Shown here: one piece after another, positions 1 to 5,647 of the stretch | Layout of the letters: every line of letters starts with the position of its first letter | Position numbering within the stretch: position 1 is the first letter of the stretch | Source of the DNA: an uncultured Bacilli bacterium | GTDB taxonomy: Bacteria; Bacillota_I; Bacilli_A; RF39; UBA660 | Length of the DNA: 9,929 bases | NCBI GenBank assembly: GCA_947624695.1 | Contig: CANQLN010000033.1 | Span: forward strand, 1-9,929 | Reading direction: 5' to 3' | Position numbers and translations under genes: made by a program | The notes under the pieces: generated by a model | What the model was told of the DNA's origin: nothing | Databases searched by the model: none | The model's input: the letters and a program-made list of their open reading frames with translations, nothing else

Positions 1-455
1 ATAATACAGGAGTAGGAAATTGGGATGCAAATAATAATATAGAAGGACAACAAATGTATAAAAATGAGAAAGCAAAATGGGGAAACAATAAAATAACAAA
101 TACAAAAATAGGATTATTATATGTAAGTGATTATTACTTATCAGCTCAAAACATAAAATGCTATAATAGTAATTTATATAGCGGATGTAAAAAAAGTTGG
201 ATGCACTTAAGTAATAATGATACATCAAGTTTAAGCACAACAAAAGTAGATTCACCATCTCCATATGAATGGACCATGCCGCGGTATGATAGCAGTTATG
301 CGTGGTCTGTCTATAGTGATGGCCGTGTGAACGACGGCACCTCCAACGCGGCGCTTTCGGTTCGCCCTGTCTTCTATCTTTCGTCTGGGTTGTATTTATC
401 GGGGGCAGGATCCTTATCTAATCCATTCATAATCGAAAATGTTGAAGAAAGTTAA
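1..455 (+). CDS. C-terminal part of a surface-type protein with a hypervariable-looking tail (5' truncated)
   Basis: The reading frame is open from base 3 to the TAA at 453-455 with no stop, so the gene begins upstream of the window; the ATG at 54 is internal to this frame and has no good ribosome binding site. About 150 residues are visible. The middle part (GLLYVSDYYLSAQN, then several Cys and SWMHLSNND) leads into a tail with an EWTMPRYDSSYAW segment, SVRPVFYLSS, and a closing SNPFII. Ending with an (S/G)VRP(V/A)FYL block is typical, as I recall, of large repetitive surface or pilin-like proteins of gut Firmicutes and of C-type-lectin-like variable domains. The codons of the last third differ sharply from the rest: bases 271-420 are about 54% GC, the first 240 bases about 25%. 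The mature function is probably ligand binding at the cell surface, but that is inference; the N-terminus, signal peptide and any anchor are outside the window. Confidence 0.75.
   Translation, partial: NTGVGNWDANNNIEGQQMYKNEKAKWGNNKITNTKIGLLYVSDYYLSAQNIKCYNSNLYSGCKKSWMHLSNNDTSSLSTTKVDSPSPYEWTMPRYDSSYAWSVYSDGRVNDGTSNAALSVRPVFYLSSGLYLSGAGSLSNPFIIENVEES
271..412 (+). other. Candidate DGR variable region (GC-rich, adenine-poor island)
   Basis: Inside the preceding gene, composition changes abruptly around 271 and returns to AT-rich after about 412. By hand count adenine is about 11% over 301-390, while upstream sequence is dominated by A. From 285 on, codons are mostly NNC or NNT, including the run AAC GAC GGC ACC TCC AAC at 330-347. 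These are what adenine-specific mutagenesis of AAC/AAT template codons would give at positions 1 and 2. The stretch then passes into a fixed-looking VRPVFYL block and a G-rich run (GGGGGCAGGA, 401-410), where a retrohoming initiation element would be expected. No template repeat or reverse transcriptase is present in the window, so this is a hypothesis; a gene-conversion cassette or transferred segment are alternatives. Confidence 0.45.
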
Positions 456-467
456 ATTAAATAAATA

Positions 468-496
468 AAATAAATGGTGTTGGCCATTTATTTTTT
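468..496. terminator. Bidirectional rho-independent terminator
   Basis: A perfect 10-bp stem (AAATAAATGG at 468-477 with CCATTTATTT at 484-493) encloses a 6-base loop and is followed by further T residues; on the other strand the A-rich left arm supplies the U tract. It lies between two convergent genes and its right arm contains the stop codon of the minus-strand gene, so it can serve both. Confidence 0.75.
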
Positions 497-856
497 GGCT
501 TCTTTTTTATTGACACCAATCATACCACCAAATAAACTAGTAAGAAGTAAAATTAAATAATAGATAAATGTTGATAGATTAAAGGTATTATCAAAGAGAA
601 TTATTTTTATTAGAATCATAAGAATAATAAATATTAAACCTAATATAATTCCTTCTAAGAAGCCTTTTTTCTTTACTTTAGAGGCATTTATTAAAGAGAG
701 AATAAAGAATAGAAGAATATTTAAAATAAATATAATTATGGTAGTTATACCACTATTTAAACCAAGAAGATTAAGTAAAGATACAACAAAGGTAAATAAT
801 AACTCTAAGATAAGAAAGATGGCTATAAATTTTAAATAATTAATTAATTTATTCAA
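488..856 (-). CDS. TIGR04086 family membrane protein
   Basis: A small integral membrane protein of about 122 residues, almost entirely hydrophobic, with four predicted transmembrane segments: two before a short basic loop (NASKVKKKGFLEG) and two after it. It ends in GGMIGVNKKEAKK. The size, the four-helix layout with a basic central loop and the C-terminal GG-x-x-GV ending match the TIGR04086/YrzE family found across Firmicutes, for which no biochemical role is established. The frame can be extended to a GTG at 863-865, but that GTG lies inside the AGGTGAT ribosome binding site (861-867). I therefore place the start at the TTG at 854-856, about seven bases downstream of AGG. It is divergent from the DUF421 gene and convergent with the surface-protein gene. 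Confidence 0.75.
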   Translation of the reverse strand: MNKLINYLKFIAIFLILELLFTFVVSLLNLLGLNSGITTIIIFILNILLFFILSLINASKVKKKGFLEGIILGLIFIILMILIKIILFDNTFNLSTFIYYLILLLTSLFGGMIGVNKKEAKK

Positions 857-872
857 ATAGATCACCTAATAA

Positions 873-878
873 ATTATA
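873..878 (-). promoter_or_regulatory. Possible -10 element for the TIGR04086 gene
   Basis: A perfect TATAAT reads on the minus strand at 878-873. No convincing -35 is seen, and the predicted start point (about 866) falls at the edge of the ribosome binding site, so in DNA this AT-rich the match may be chance. Confidence 0.3.
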
Positions 879-908
879 ATGTAATGATTAAAAATATATG
901 AATAATAC

Positions 909-931
909 CATAATATATTTAGGTGATAACT
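909..931 (+). promoter_or_regulatory. CATAAT -10-like element and AGGTGAT ribosome binding site that sets the DUF421 start
   Basis: CATAAT at 909-914 is a weak -10 candidate. AGGTGAT at 921-927 is a strong ribosome binding site eight bases before the ATG at 932. It overlaps the in-frame GTG at 923, which rules that GTG out as the start. Together with the opposite-strand site at 861-867 it forms a mirror-image pair (ATCACCTAA and TTAGGTGAT) explained by two divergent genes. Confidence 0.5.
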
Positions 932-1579
932 ATGGAGATGTTTCAAGTTTTATTTAGAACTTTATTCTTTTACTTTTTTGTTCTTTTATGTTTTCGGTTA
1001 ATGGGCAAAAGAGAAATAGGACAGCTAGGAGTAATAGATTTAATTGTCTCCATTCTAATTGCTGAATTAATTGCGATATCGATAGAAAATATTAAAGAGA
1101 GTATTATGCTAACGGTTTTACCTATTTCTTTATTAGTCATTCTAGAAATATTATTAGCGTATATTTCAATTAAGTCTAGAGTAGTGAGAACATTTTTTGA
1201 TGGTAAACCTTCTTTAATAATTTGTAATGGGAAAATAAATTATCATGAAATGGTTAAACAAAGATATAGTATGGATAATTTACTTTTAAGTTTAAGACAA
1301 AAAGAAGTTAAAAATATTGATGAAGTTGAGTATGCTTTTTTAGAGCCTAATGGCAAATTATCGATCTTTAAATATAATTTTTTAAAAATTCCTTCGGCTT
1401 ATCCAATGCCTTTAATTATTGATGGGAGCATTCAAAAGAAAGCTTTAAAATATATTGGGAAGAATATGACTTGGTTAGAATATACCTTAAATTCGAAGAA
1501 TTTAGTTGCTAAAGATATCTTTTATTGTTTTTATAAAAAGAAAAAACTCTATATCATAAAAAAGAATGATTTGAAATAG
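932..1579 (+). CDS. DUF421 / YetF-domain membrane protein
   Basis: A 215-residue protein with an N-terminal half of about three membrane helices (roughly residues 5-25, 33-52 and 58-80) and a C-terminal soluble domain. The signature RLMGKREIGQLGVIDLI (about 22-38), joining helices 1 and 2, is diagnostic of the DUF421 family (B. subtilis YetF, YdfS, YrbG). The C-terminal half carries the other family marks: a GKPSLIICNGKIN strand-turn-strand, then MVKQRYSMDNLLLSLRQK, then VEYAFLEPNGKLSIF. Family members sit in the cytoplasmic membrane with the YetF domain facing the cytosol; their biochemical role is unknown. Start chosen at ATG 932 because AGGTGAT at 921-927 is correctly spaced for it. No clear terminator follows; the next gene has its own promoter. 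Confidence 0.85.
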   Translation: MEMFQVLFRTLFFYFFVLLCFRLMGKREIGQLGVIDLIVSILIAELIAISIENIKESIMLTVLPISLLVILEILLAYISIKSRVVRTFFDGKPSLIICNGKINYHEMVKQRYSMDNLLLSLRQKEVKNIDEVEYAFLEPNGKLSIFKYNFLKIPSAYPMPLIIDGSIQKKALKYIGKNMTWLEYTLNSKNLVAKDIFYCFYKKKKLYIIKKNDLK

Positions 1580-1593
1580 AAAACAGTTTTTAG

Positions 1594-1623
1594 TTGACAA
1601 ATAAGTGTTAAGTTATATATAAT
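1594..1623 (+). promoter_or_regulatory. Sigma-A-type promoter (TTGACA, 18 bp, TATAAT)
   Basis: A perfect -35 hexamer TTGACA (1594-1599) and a perfect -10 hexamer TATAAT (1618-1623) are separated by 18 bases. Transcription should start near 1630, giving a leader of about 26 bases before the ATG at 1656. It is the best consensus promoter in the window and marks the start of the HTH/membrane-protein operon. Confidence 0.8.
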
Positions 1624-1655
1624 TATATTGTAAATTATAGAAAGTAGTGAATGTC

Positions 1656-2426
1656 ATGGATAAGTTAAATGATTTATTACAAGAATTAGGGGTTTCAAAA
1701 GTTAGACTTTCTAAATACTTAGGAGTCTCAAGGCAAATGGTTTATAATTATTTAGTATTAGATAGTCTAGATAAGTGGCCAAAAGAAAAGAAAATTCTTT
1801 TGCTTCAACTTTTAGATTTAAAAGAAGGAACAAAAGAAGAATTAGAAAGTATTAAAGTTGATACGGAATACTTAATGAATGTCGAGAAAAGACTTAATAT
1901 TGGAGTTAAAAGTGGAAGTGACTTTGATAGTTTCTTAGATTTAAAAGGATTAGATAAAGAAAGTCGAATATTACTTAATGATATTGCTTTCTTATTAAAA
2001 GAAAAATTAGAAGAAAATAAGAATAATGATTTTTCTGCAATTAAGTACTTACATAATTTATTACAATCAATGGATAATGTTCCGGAAATAAAATATATTT
2101 TAGCTTATATGGCTAAAACAAATGGTTTTATTAGTGCGGAAGAATATGCTTTTAATGAAGATAAACAATTTATTTTTGAAAGTATTTTATATTCTGCTTT
2201 AACCTTATACAACAATGGGGGTGCAAGTAAGACTAAAGTGATGGAAAGCCATAAACGTTTTGTTCAAGAGATTGAAGCCAAAAAAGAAGAAAAATTAAGT
2301 AGAACGCAACAACTTAATACAACTAAAATTCAAGCTTTAAAAGAATTAGGTTATACTGAAATAAATGAAGGTAATGCGGCCGAAGTCTTTGAAAAAATTG
2401 CGGAAATTCAATCTCGAAAAGTTTAG
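1656..2426 (+). CDS. Helix-turn-helix protein, putative DNA-binding regulator
   Basis: A 256-residue soluble protein. Residues about 13-33 form a classical Cro/C1-type helix-turn-helix (KVRLSKYLGVSRQMVYNYL), with the conserved L-S-x-x-L-G-V-S pattern, which suggests sequence-specific DNA binding. The rest is helical and charged with no recognised domain; the last ~60 residues (KEEKLSRTQQLNTTKIQALK, then an Ala/Glu-rich end) look like a coiled coil or oligomerisation region. A GTG at 1647 is in frame, but ATG 1656 gives the usual helix-first N-terminus; the ribosome binding site is weak for either. It is cotranscribed with the following membrane-protein gene (13-base gap). The target is unknown; a sensor-regulator relationship with the neighbour is possible but only inferred from position. 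Confidence 0.7.
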   Translation: MDKLNDLLQELGVSKVRLSKYLGVSRQMVYNYLVLDSLDKWPKEKKILLLQLLDLKEGTKEELESIKVDTEYLMNVEKRLNIGVKSGSDFDSFLDLKGLDKESRILLNDIAFLLKEKLEENKNNDFSAIKYLHNLLQSMDNVPEIKYILAYMAKTNGFISAEEYAFNEDKQFIFESILYSALTLYNNGGASKTKVMESHKRFVQEIEAKKEEKLSRTQQLNTTKIQALKELGYTEINEGNAAEVFEKIAEIQSRKV

Positions 2427-2439
2427 AAAGGAATAAGTT

Positions 2440-3261
2440 ATGGCTCAAGAAAAACCTTTAAAAAAGGAAAATGATACCTTTTTAATCTTTTTAATTATTA
2501 TTTTAATTGTTATTGCCATTATCTTAATCGCTTTTAAATTAATTAATGGAAAAAGTATTGATCCGGAAAGTGAAGAAGTAACTTTGTTACATAATTATTT
2601 TAGTACAGATGATTTAGGTAATTGTGAAGGATTATTTAATTATAGTGATGGAGTAGTGGAAGCTAAAAAAGTTAAGACTGAAAATAAGTTATGTCTTGCC
2701 TATCATAAAGTAGAATTAGAAAATGAGGAAGAAGTAACTTATAAAGCTAAAGAAAAAGATGGGTTATGTAATAGTGAAGATATGACTTTTAAAACTGAAG
2801 AAGGAACTAAAGAGTGTAAAGTAAATATTTATAAGAAAGACGAAGTAGAGAAGAAATATTTAGAAATGTTTGGTTCTAATCCCGAAGAAATAGAAAGCTT
2901 TAAAACTGATGGTTTTCATATTTGTTATCTAAAAGATGATAGTTATTATTGTGGATTATCTGATGAAGTAACTTATACAGTTGGTAGTGATATAGCTATC
3001 TATAGAGGTATTAAAAAAGCTAATCAAAAAGGTGATGAAATAATTATCTATGATTACTTTATTAAGATGGTAGAAGAGAAGTGCTACTCTTCTTATGTAA
3101 GTGGAGAATACAATAGTAAATGTAGTGATGCTTATAAAGACTTAAATGATAAGAAAATAGATTTTAGCTTTATGAAAAAATATGGATCATTATATAAACA
3201 TATTTATAAGAAAAATAAAGATAATAATACTTATTATTGGGTAAGAAGTGAGAAAATATAA
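2440..3261 (+). CDS. Single-pass membrane protein with a cysteine-rich exported domain, function unknown
   Basis: A 273-residue protein that I do not recognise. A short charged N-terminus (MAQEKPLKKEND) is followed by one long Ile/Leu-rich membrane segment (about 13-35) with no visible cleavage site, so it is probably anchored with the C-terminal ~235 residues outside the cell. That domain is rich in Lys/Glu/Tyr/Asp and contains eight cysteines (in contexts such as GNCEG, KLCLAY, GLCNSE, KECKV, HICYL, YYCGL, EKCYS, SKCSD). Several are close enough to suggest four disulfides. The ribosome binding site AGAAAGGA (2425-2432) overlaps the stop of the upstream HTH gene, so the two are cotranscribed and possibly translationally coupled. 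Its stop codon lies in the loop of the terminator hairpin. Confidence 0.7.
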   Translation: MAQEKPLKKENDTFLIFLIIILIVIAIILIAFKLINGKSIDPESEEVTLLHNYFSTDDLGNCEGLFNYSDGVVEAKKVKTENKLCLAYHKVELENEEEVTYKAKEKDGLCNSEDMTFKTEEGTKECKVNIYKKDEVEKKYLEMFGSNPEEIESFKTDGFHICYLKDDSYYCGLSDEVTYTVGSDIAIYRGIKKANQKGDEIIIYDYFIKMVEEKCYSSYVSGEYNSKCSDAYKDLNDKKIDFSFMKKYGSLYKHIYKKNKDNNTYYWVRSEKI

Positions 3262-3277
3262 CCCCACTTCTTTTTTT
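3243..3277 (+). terminator. Rho-independent terminator of the HTH/membrane-protein operon
   Basis: An 8-bp stem, AAGAAGTG (3243-3250) with CACTTCTT (3265-3272), encloses a 14-base loop holding the TAA stop, followed by a run of T to 3277. The left arm is the end of the coding sequence. Confidence 0.7.
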
Positions 3278-3282
3278 ATTGG

Positions 3283-3305
3283 CCCTACTCTTTTAAAAAG
3301 TAGGG
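3283..3305. repeat. Hairpin just downstream of the operon terminator
   Basis: CCCTACT (3283-3289) pairs perfectly with AGTAGGG (3299-3305); the 9-base interior CTTTTAAAA can pair further. No T tract follows directly, so it is not a standard terminator, though it may stabilise the 3' end of the upstream transcript. Confidence 0.55.
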
Positions 3306-3355
3306 TATACGTATATATCCTTATTAATATATAAATAATAGGATATACGCGTATA
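3306..3355. repeat. Imperfect 15-bp inverted repeat with palindromic cores
   Basis: The arm at 3306-3320 matches the reverse complement of 3341-3355 at 13 of 15 positions across a 20-base AT spacer. Each arm carries a small palindrome (TATACGTATA; TATACGCGTATA). The same arms also resemble each other as direct copies (TATACG..TATATA followed by TCC and TTA), so two protein-binding sites are as likely as one hairpin. The function is unknown. Confidence 0.5.
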
Positions 3356-3517
3356 TAATCCTAATTAAAAATATTAATAAGGTTATAATAAATAAAACCA
3401 AAATTTAATTTTAAAAAATAAAAAATAATTTTTTTAGAAATAATTTTTTTGATTTAAAAAAATTGTTTTGGGAAAGAGAAGTGGTTACTAAAAAAATAAG
3501 TAAAAAGCTTAAGAATT

Positions 3518-3534
3518 TAGTTAAATTTTAACTA
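3518..3534. promoter_or_regulatory. 17-base palindrome, possible operator upstream of the ZIP gene
   Basis: TAGTTAAA and TTTAACTA are perfect 8-base arms around one central T. It lies about 100 bases upstream of the likely -10 of the ZIP transporter gene. It does not match the consensus I know for Fur, Zur, MntR or AdcR sites, and AT-rich DNA throws up such palindromes, so an operator role is only a suggestion. Confidence 0.3.
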
Positions 3535-3620
3535 TAGATAAAGATTGCATAATGTATGTTATGTAAACCAACATCTTTGAAATAGAAATTAAGATTATTT
3601 ATTTATTCTCTTCTATTGGT

Positions 3621-3660
3621 TATAATTACCATTTTAATTAAATAATATTTAGATAGGTGA
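3621..3660 (+). promoter_or_regulatory. Probable -10 element and ribosome binding site of the ZIP gene
   Basis: TATAAT at 3621-3626 is a perfect -10 with a poor -35 in the expected place. ATAGGTGA at 3653-3660 is a strong ribosome binding site five bases before the ATG at 3666. The in-frame GTG at 3657 sits inside this site and is not the start. Confidence 0.5.
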
Positions 3661-3665
3661 AATAT

Positions 3666-4412
3666 ATGAGTACTCTTAATGCCTTTCTAATCTCATCATT
3701 AGCGGGAATGTCCACTCTTTTAGGAGGAATAGTTATCTTCTTTAAGATTAAAGATAATAAGATCAATAAGTTTATTACCTTTTGTCTTTCTTTTTCGATT
3801 GCTATTATGATTGGAATTAGTATTAGTGATTTAATTCCTTCATCTTTATATAATGTTTTATTTAATTATTCTGACCCTTTAGCGTGGTTTATTATTCTCT
3901 TAGCCCTTGTAATTGGCGGTTTAATGGTTTTTATTATTAATCATTTAATTAATAATAAAGGTGATTCTTTATATAAGTTAGGTATATTAAGTATGATTGC
4001 TTTAATTATTCATAACTTTCCGGAAGGAATTGCTACCTTTATGGGAAGTGTTCAAAATGAGGCATTAGGACTTAAGTTATCACTTGCCATTATGCTTCAC
4101 AATATACCGGAAGGTATTTCTATTGCTGTTCCCATTTATTACGCTACGGGTTCTAAAAAGAAAGCCCTACTCCCTACTTTCTTATCTGGCCTTGCTGAAC
4201 CTCTAGGAGCTCTCCTTGCTTTTATATTTTTAAAAAACTATATTACCGATACGATGATTAGCATTACCCTTCTCTTTGTGGCCGGCATTATGATTACCCT
4301 CGCTATTGAAGAAATGTTTCCAAAAGCTACTTCTTATCATGAAAACAAGTATATTTATTTAGGACTATTTATGGGCTTTTTATTTCTAGTTTTTAATCTA
4401 TTTATTTGGTAA
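3666..4412 (+). CDS. ZIP-family divalent metal transporter (ZupT-like)
   Basis: A 248-residue polytopic membrane protein with about eight predicted helices, close to the usual ~260 residues of bacterial ZupT-type ZIP transporters, which bring Zn2+, Fe2+ or Mn2+ into the cytoplasm. The two diagnostic metal-site motifs are intact: HNFPEG (about 116-121, helix 4) and HNIPEG (about 145-150, helix 5), supplying the His/Asn/Glu ligands of the binuclear centre. A SGLAEPLGA motif (about 174-182) and an IEEMFPKA segment near the C-terminus are also typical. A variable polar loop lies between helices 3 and 4, but it lacks the His-rich stretch seen in some relatives. Start is at ATG 3666, fixed by AGGTGA at 3655-3660. 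It stands alone as a transcription unit; metal specificity cannot be read from the sequence. Confidence 0.9.
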   Translation: MSTLNAFLISSLAGMSTLLGGIVIFFKIKDNKINKFITFCLSFSIAIMIGISISDLIPSSLYNVLFNYSDPLAWFIILLALVIGGLMVFIINHLINNKGDSLYKLGILSMIALIIHNFPEGIATFMGSVQNEALGLKLSLAIMLHNIPEGISIAVPIYYATGSKKKALLPTFLSGLAEPLGALLAFIFLKNYITDTMISITLLFVAGIMITLAIEEMFPKATSYHENKYIYLGLFMGFLFLVFNLFIW

Positions 4413-4467
4413 GTCCATATATTACCAGTAGTCTTCTCTATTTAAATGGTATGCTTTAGAGCTATTT

Positions 4468-4489
4468 TGCCATAATAATAGTGGGAGGG
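4468..4489 (+). promoter_or_regulatory. Weak extended -10 and strong GGGAGGG ribosome binding site
   Basis: TGC-CATAAT at 4468-4476 resembles an extended -10 without a clear -35. GGGAGGG at 4483-4489 is a strong ribosome binding site ten bases or so before the ATG at 4499. The ribosome binding site is the best evidence that the small gene behind it is translated; the promoter is doubtful because its start point would fall at the site itself. Confidence 0.4.
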
Positions 4490-4498
4490 AAGAAAGTT

Positions 4499-4636
4499 AT
4501 GAGTAGAAATAATAATAAAGAAGCTAATTCTCGTAGCAATAACAAAGAACAATCTTGCAACAGTAGAGCTAATAACAGAAGTAATGCTAACTCAAGAAGT
4601 AACAACAAATCTCGTAGTAACAACCAAAGTAGATAA
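4499..4636 (+). CDS. Small Asn/Ser/Arg-rich low-complexity protein (45 aa)
   Basis: A short gene coding for 45 residues, beginning MSRNNNKEANSRSNN and ending SRSNNQSR. It is built almost entirely of Asn, Ser and Arg with a few Lys, Glu, Gln and Ala and a single Cys at position 20. SRSNN-like units recur, so it looks disordered and strongly basic, suited to binding nucleic acid or acidic surfaces. I know no named family for it. Support for it being real: the GGGAGGG ribosome binding site, a terminator 12 bases after the stop, and its place in an otherwise empty 246-base gap. Varied Ser and Arg codons (AGT, TCT, TCA; AGA, CGT) argue against a simple nucleotide repeat. The opposite strand is also open over this stretch but codes for a poly-Leu shadow. 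Confidence 0.55.
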   Translation: MSRNNNKEANSRSNNKEQSCNSRANNRSNANSRSNNKSRSNNQSR

Positions 4637-4647
4637 TTTAAATAAAG

Positions 4648-4680
4648 AAAAGACATGCTTAATTGTCTTTTTCTTTTTTT
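4648..4680. terminator. Shared terminator between the small gene and xerD
   Basis: An 8-bp stem, AAAAGACA (4648-4655) with TGTCTTTT (4664-4671), around an 8-base loop, is followed by a T-rich tract to 4680. The A-rich left flank gives a U tract for minus-strand transcripts as well. The xerD stop codon (4659-4661) lies in the loop. Confidence 0.6.
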
Positions 4681-5567
4681 TCATAATGCGGATGTTTTTG
4701 ATAATCCGTAATTATTTTTTCTTTAGAGATATGGGAATAAATTTCGGTGGTTGAAATATTTTCATGCCCTAAAAGTTCTTGAATTACTCTAAGATCGGCC
4801 CCATTATTTAGTAAATGGGTAGCAAAAGAGTGCCTTAAAACATGGGGTGATATTTCTTTATCAATATGGGCTTCTTTGCATCTTTCTTTTAAAAGTTTAA
4901 AAAAACCTTGGCGGGACATTTTAGAACCTGTGTAATTTACAAATAAATATTCTGAATCTTTAGTTTTTAAAATTAAAGGTCGATATTCGTTAATATACAT
5001 ATTTAAGTATTTAATCGTAATATTCCCAATGGGAATAATTCTCTCTTTACTCCCCTTCCCCATTACTTTAACATAGCAGCCCTCTTCATTGTAGCTTGCT
5101 AAAGTTAAATTTAATAGTTCACTAATCCGCATGCCGGTTGCGTATAATAACTCGAGCATGGCTTTATTCCGATATTCAATCGGTTTAGTGGGATTAATAT
5201 CTAGAAGTTGTTCTATTTCTTCGATGGTTAAAAATTTAGGTAATTTTTTTTCTATTTTGGGCATTTTAATATTAAGACAAGGATTAATACTTATTTTCTG
5301 ATTATCTAATAAATAGTCGTAGAAGGATTTTAAGACCGTTAAATAATGAGCTTTGGTTTTACTAGTTTCTTCTACTTTATATAAAAAAGTTCTAATATCA
5401 TCTTCAGTTAGAGAAAGAATACTTTGGTCTTTAAAATAAAGAGTTATTTTAATTAAATTATACCGATAACTATCATAAGTGTTTTGAGATAGTTTTCGTT
5501 CATACTTTAAATAACTTAAATATTCTTCACATGATTGGTCTAGTTTAACTTCTTCTTTCATTGACAT
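4659..5567 (-). CDS. xerD: Site-specific tyrosine recombinase XerD
   Basis: A 302-residue tyrosine recombinase, about the usual length (~295) for XerC/XerD, which resolve chromosome dimers at dif near the division septum with FtsK. The N-terminal SAM-like core-binding domain covers about 8-90 (CEEYLSYLKYERKLSQNT is typical). The catalytic domain holds all expected residues: Arg147 in YATGMRISELL, Lys171 in GKGSKER, His242 and Arg245 in SPHVLRHSFATHLL, His268 in LLGHENISTTEIY, and nucleophile Tyr277. XerD is preferred over XerC from general resemblance; a single-recombinase or integrase role is less likely because no phage or island genes flank it. Start: a GTG at 5568-5570 is also in frame, but ATG 5567 fits the AGGTAGTG ribosome binding site better; ATG 5561 is also possible. 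It is divergent from rarA. Confidence 0.9.
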   Translation of the reverse strand: MSMKEEVKLDQSCEEYLSYLKYERKLSQNTYDSYRYNLIKITLYFKDQSILSLTEDDIRTFLYKVEETSKTKAHYLTVLKSFYDYLLDNQKISINPCLNIKMPKIEKKLPKFLTIEEIEQLLDINPTKPIEYRNKAMLELLYATGMRISELLNLTLASYNEEGCYVKVMGKGSKERIIPIGNITIKYLNMYINEYRPLILKTKDSEYLFVNYTGSKMSRQGFFKLLKERCKEAHIDKEISPHVLRHSFATHLLNNGADLRVIQELLGHENISTTEIYSHISKEKIITDYQKHPHYEKKEKDN

Positions 5568-5577
5568 CACTACCTAA

Positions 5578-5586
5578 ATTATAGCA
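5578..5586 (-). promoter_or_regulatory. Extended -10 promoter of xerD
   Basis: TGCTATAAT reads on the minus strand from 5586 to 5578, a perfect extended -10. The predicted start point is about 5571, only a few bases before the start codon and inside the AGGT of the ribosome binding site. The transcript would be nearly leaderless unless another promoter further upstream is used. Confidence 0.5.
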
Positions 5587-5613
5587 CAAATTATTTAATA
5601 ATAGTTATCTTTT

Positions 5614-5622
5614 TGGTATAAT
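5614..5622 (+). promoter_or_regulatory. Extended -10 promoter of rarA-gpsA
   Basis: TGGTATAAT at 5614-5622 is a perfect extended -10 with no good -35. Transcription would start near 5629, which places the first ATG (5630) at the transcript end and supports the second ATG (5648) as the real start, preceded by CGGGGAT at 5639-5644. Confidence 0.6.
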
Positions 5623-5647
5623 AAAAGGTATGAAAGTCGGGGATATT

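Larger units (their letters stand above)
3278..3665. other. Gene-free stretch with several palindromes
   Basis: About 390 bases without a credible gene: no frame of useful length with a ribosome binding site on either strand. It holds a hairpin at 3283-3305, an inverted repeat at 3306-3355, poly-A and poly-T runs at about 3410-3470, a 17-base palindrome at 3518-3534, a weak nested hairpin at 3540-3578, and the promoter and ribosome binding site of the ZIP gene at the right end. Nothing here matches an RNA family I recognise. Confidence 0.6.

Noticed and set aside
3540..3578. Nested hairpin (AAAGAT/ATCTTT with inner CATAA/TTATG) as a small RNA
   Set aside because: The stems are short and AT-only apart from one or two pairs, without a promoter or T run; this is expected by chance in this composition.
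4407..4427. TGGTAA/TTACCA hairpin at the end of the ZIP gene as a terminator
   Set aside because: The stem is only 6 bp and no T tract follows.
4462..4656. Minus-strand open frame encoding a poly-Leu product
   Set aside because: It is the antisense shadow of the Asn/Ser/Arg-rich small gene (AAC/AAT/AGT/AGA read backwards give Leu-rich codons). The plus strand has the strong ribosome binding site.
4659..5567. Phage or island integrase instead of XerD
   Set aside because: Length and motifs fit the Xer core enzyme, its neighbours are housekeeping genes, and no tRNA or attachment-site repeat is visible.
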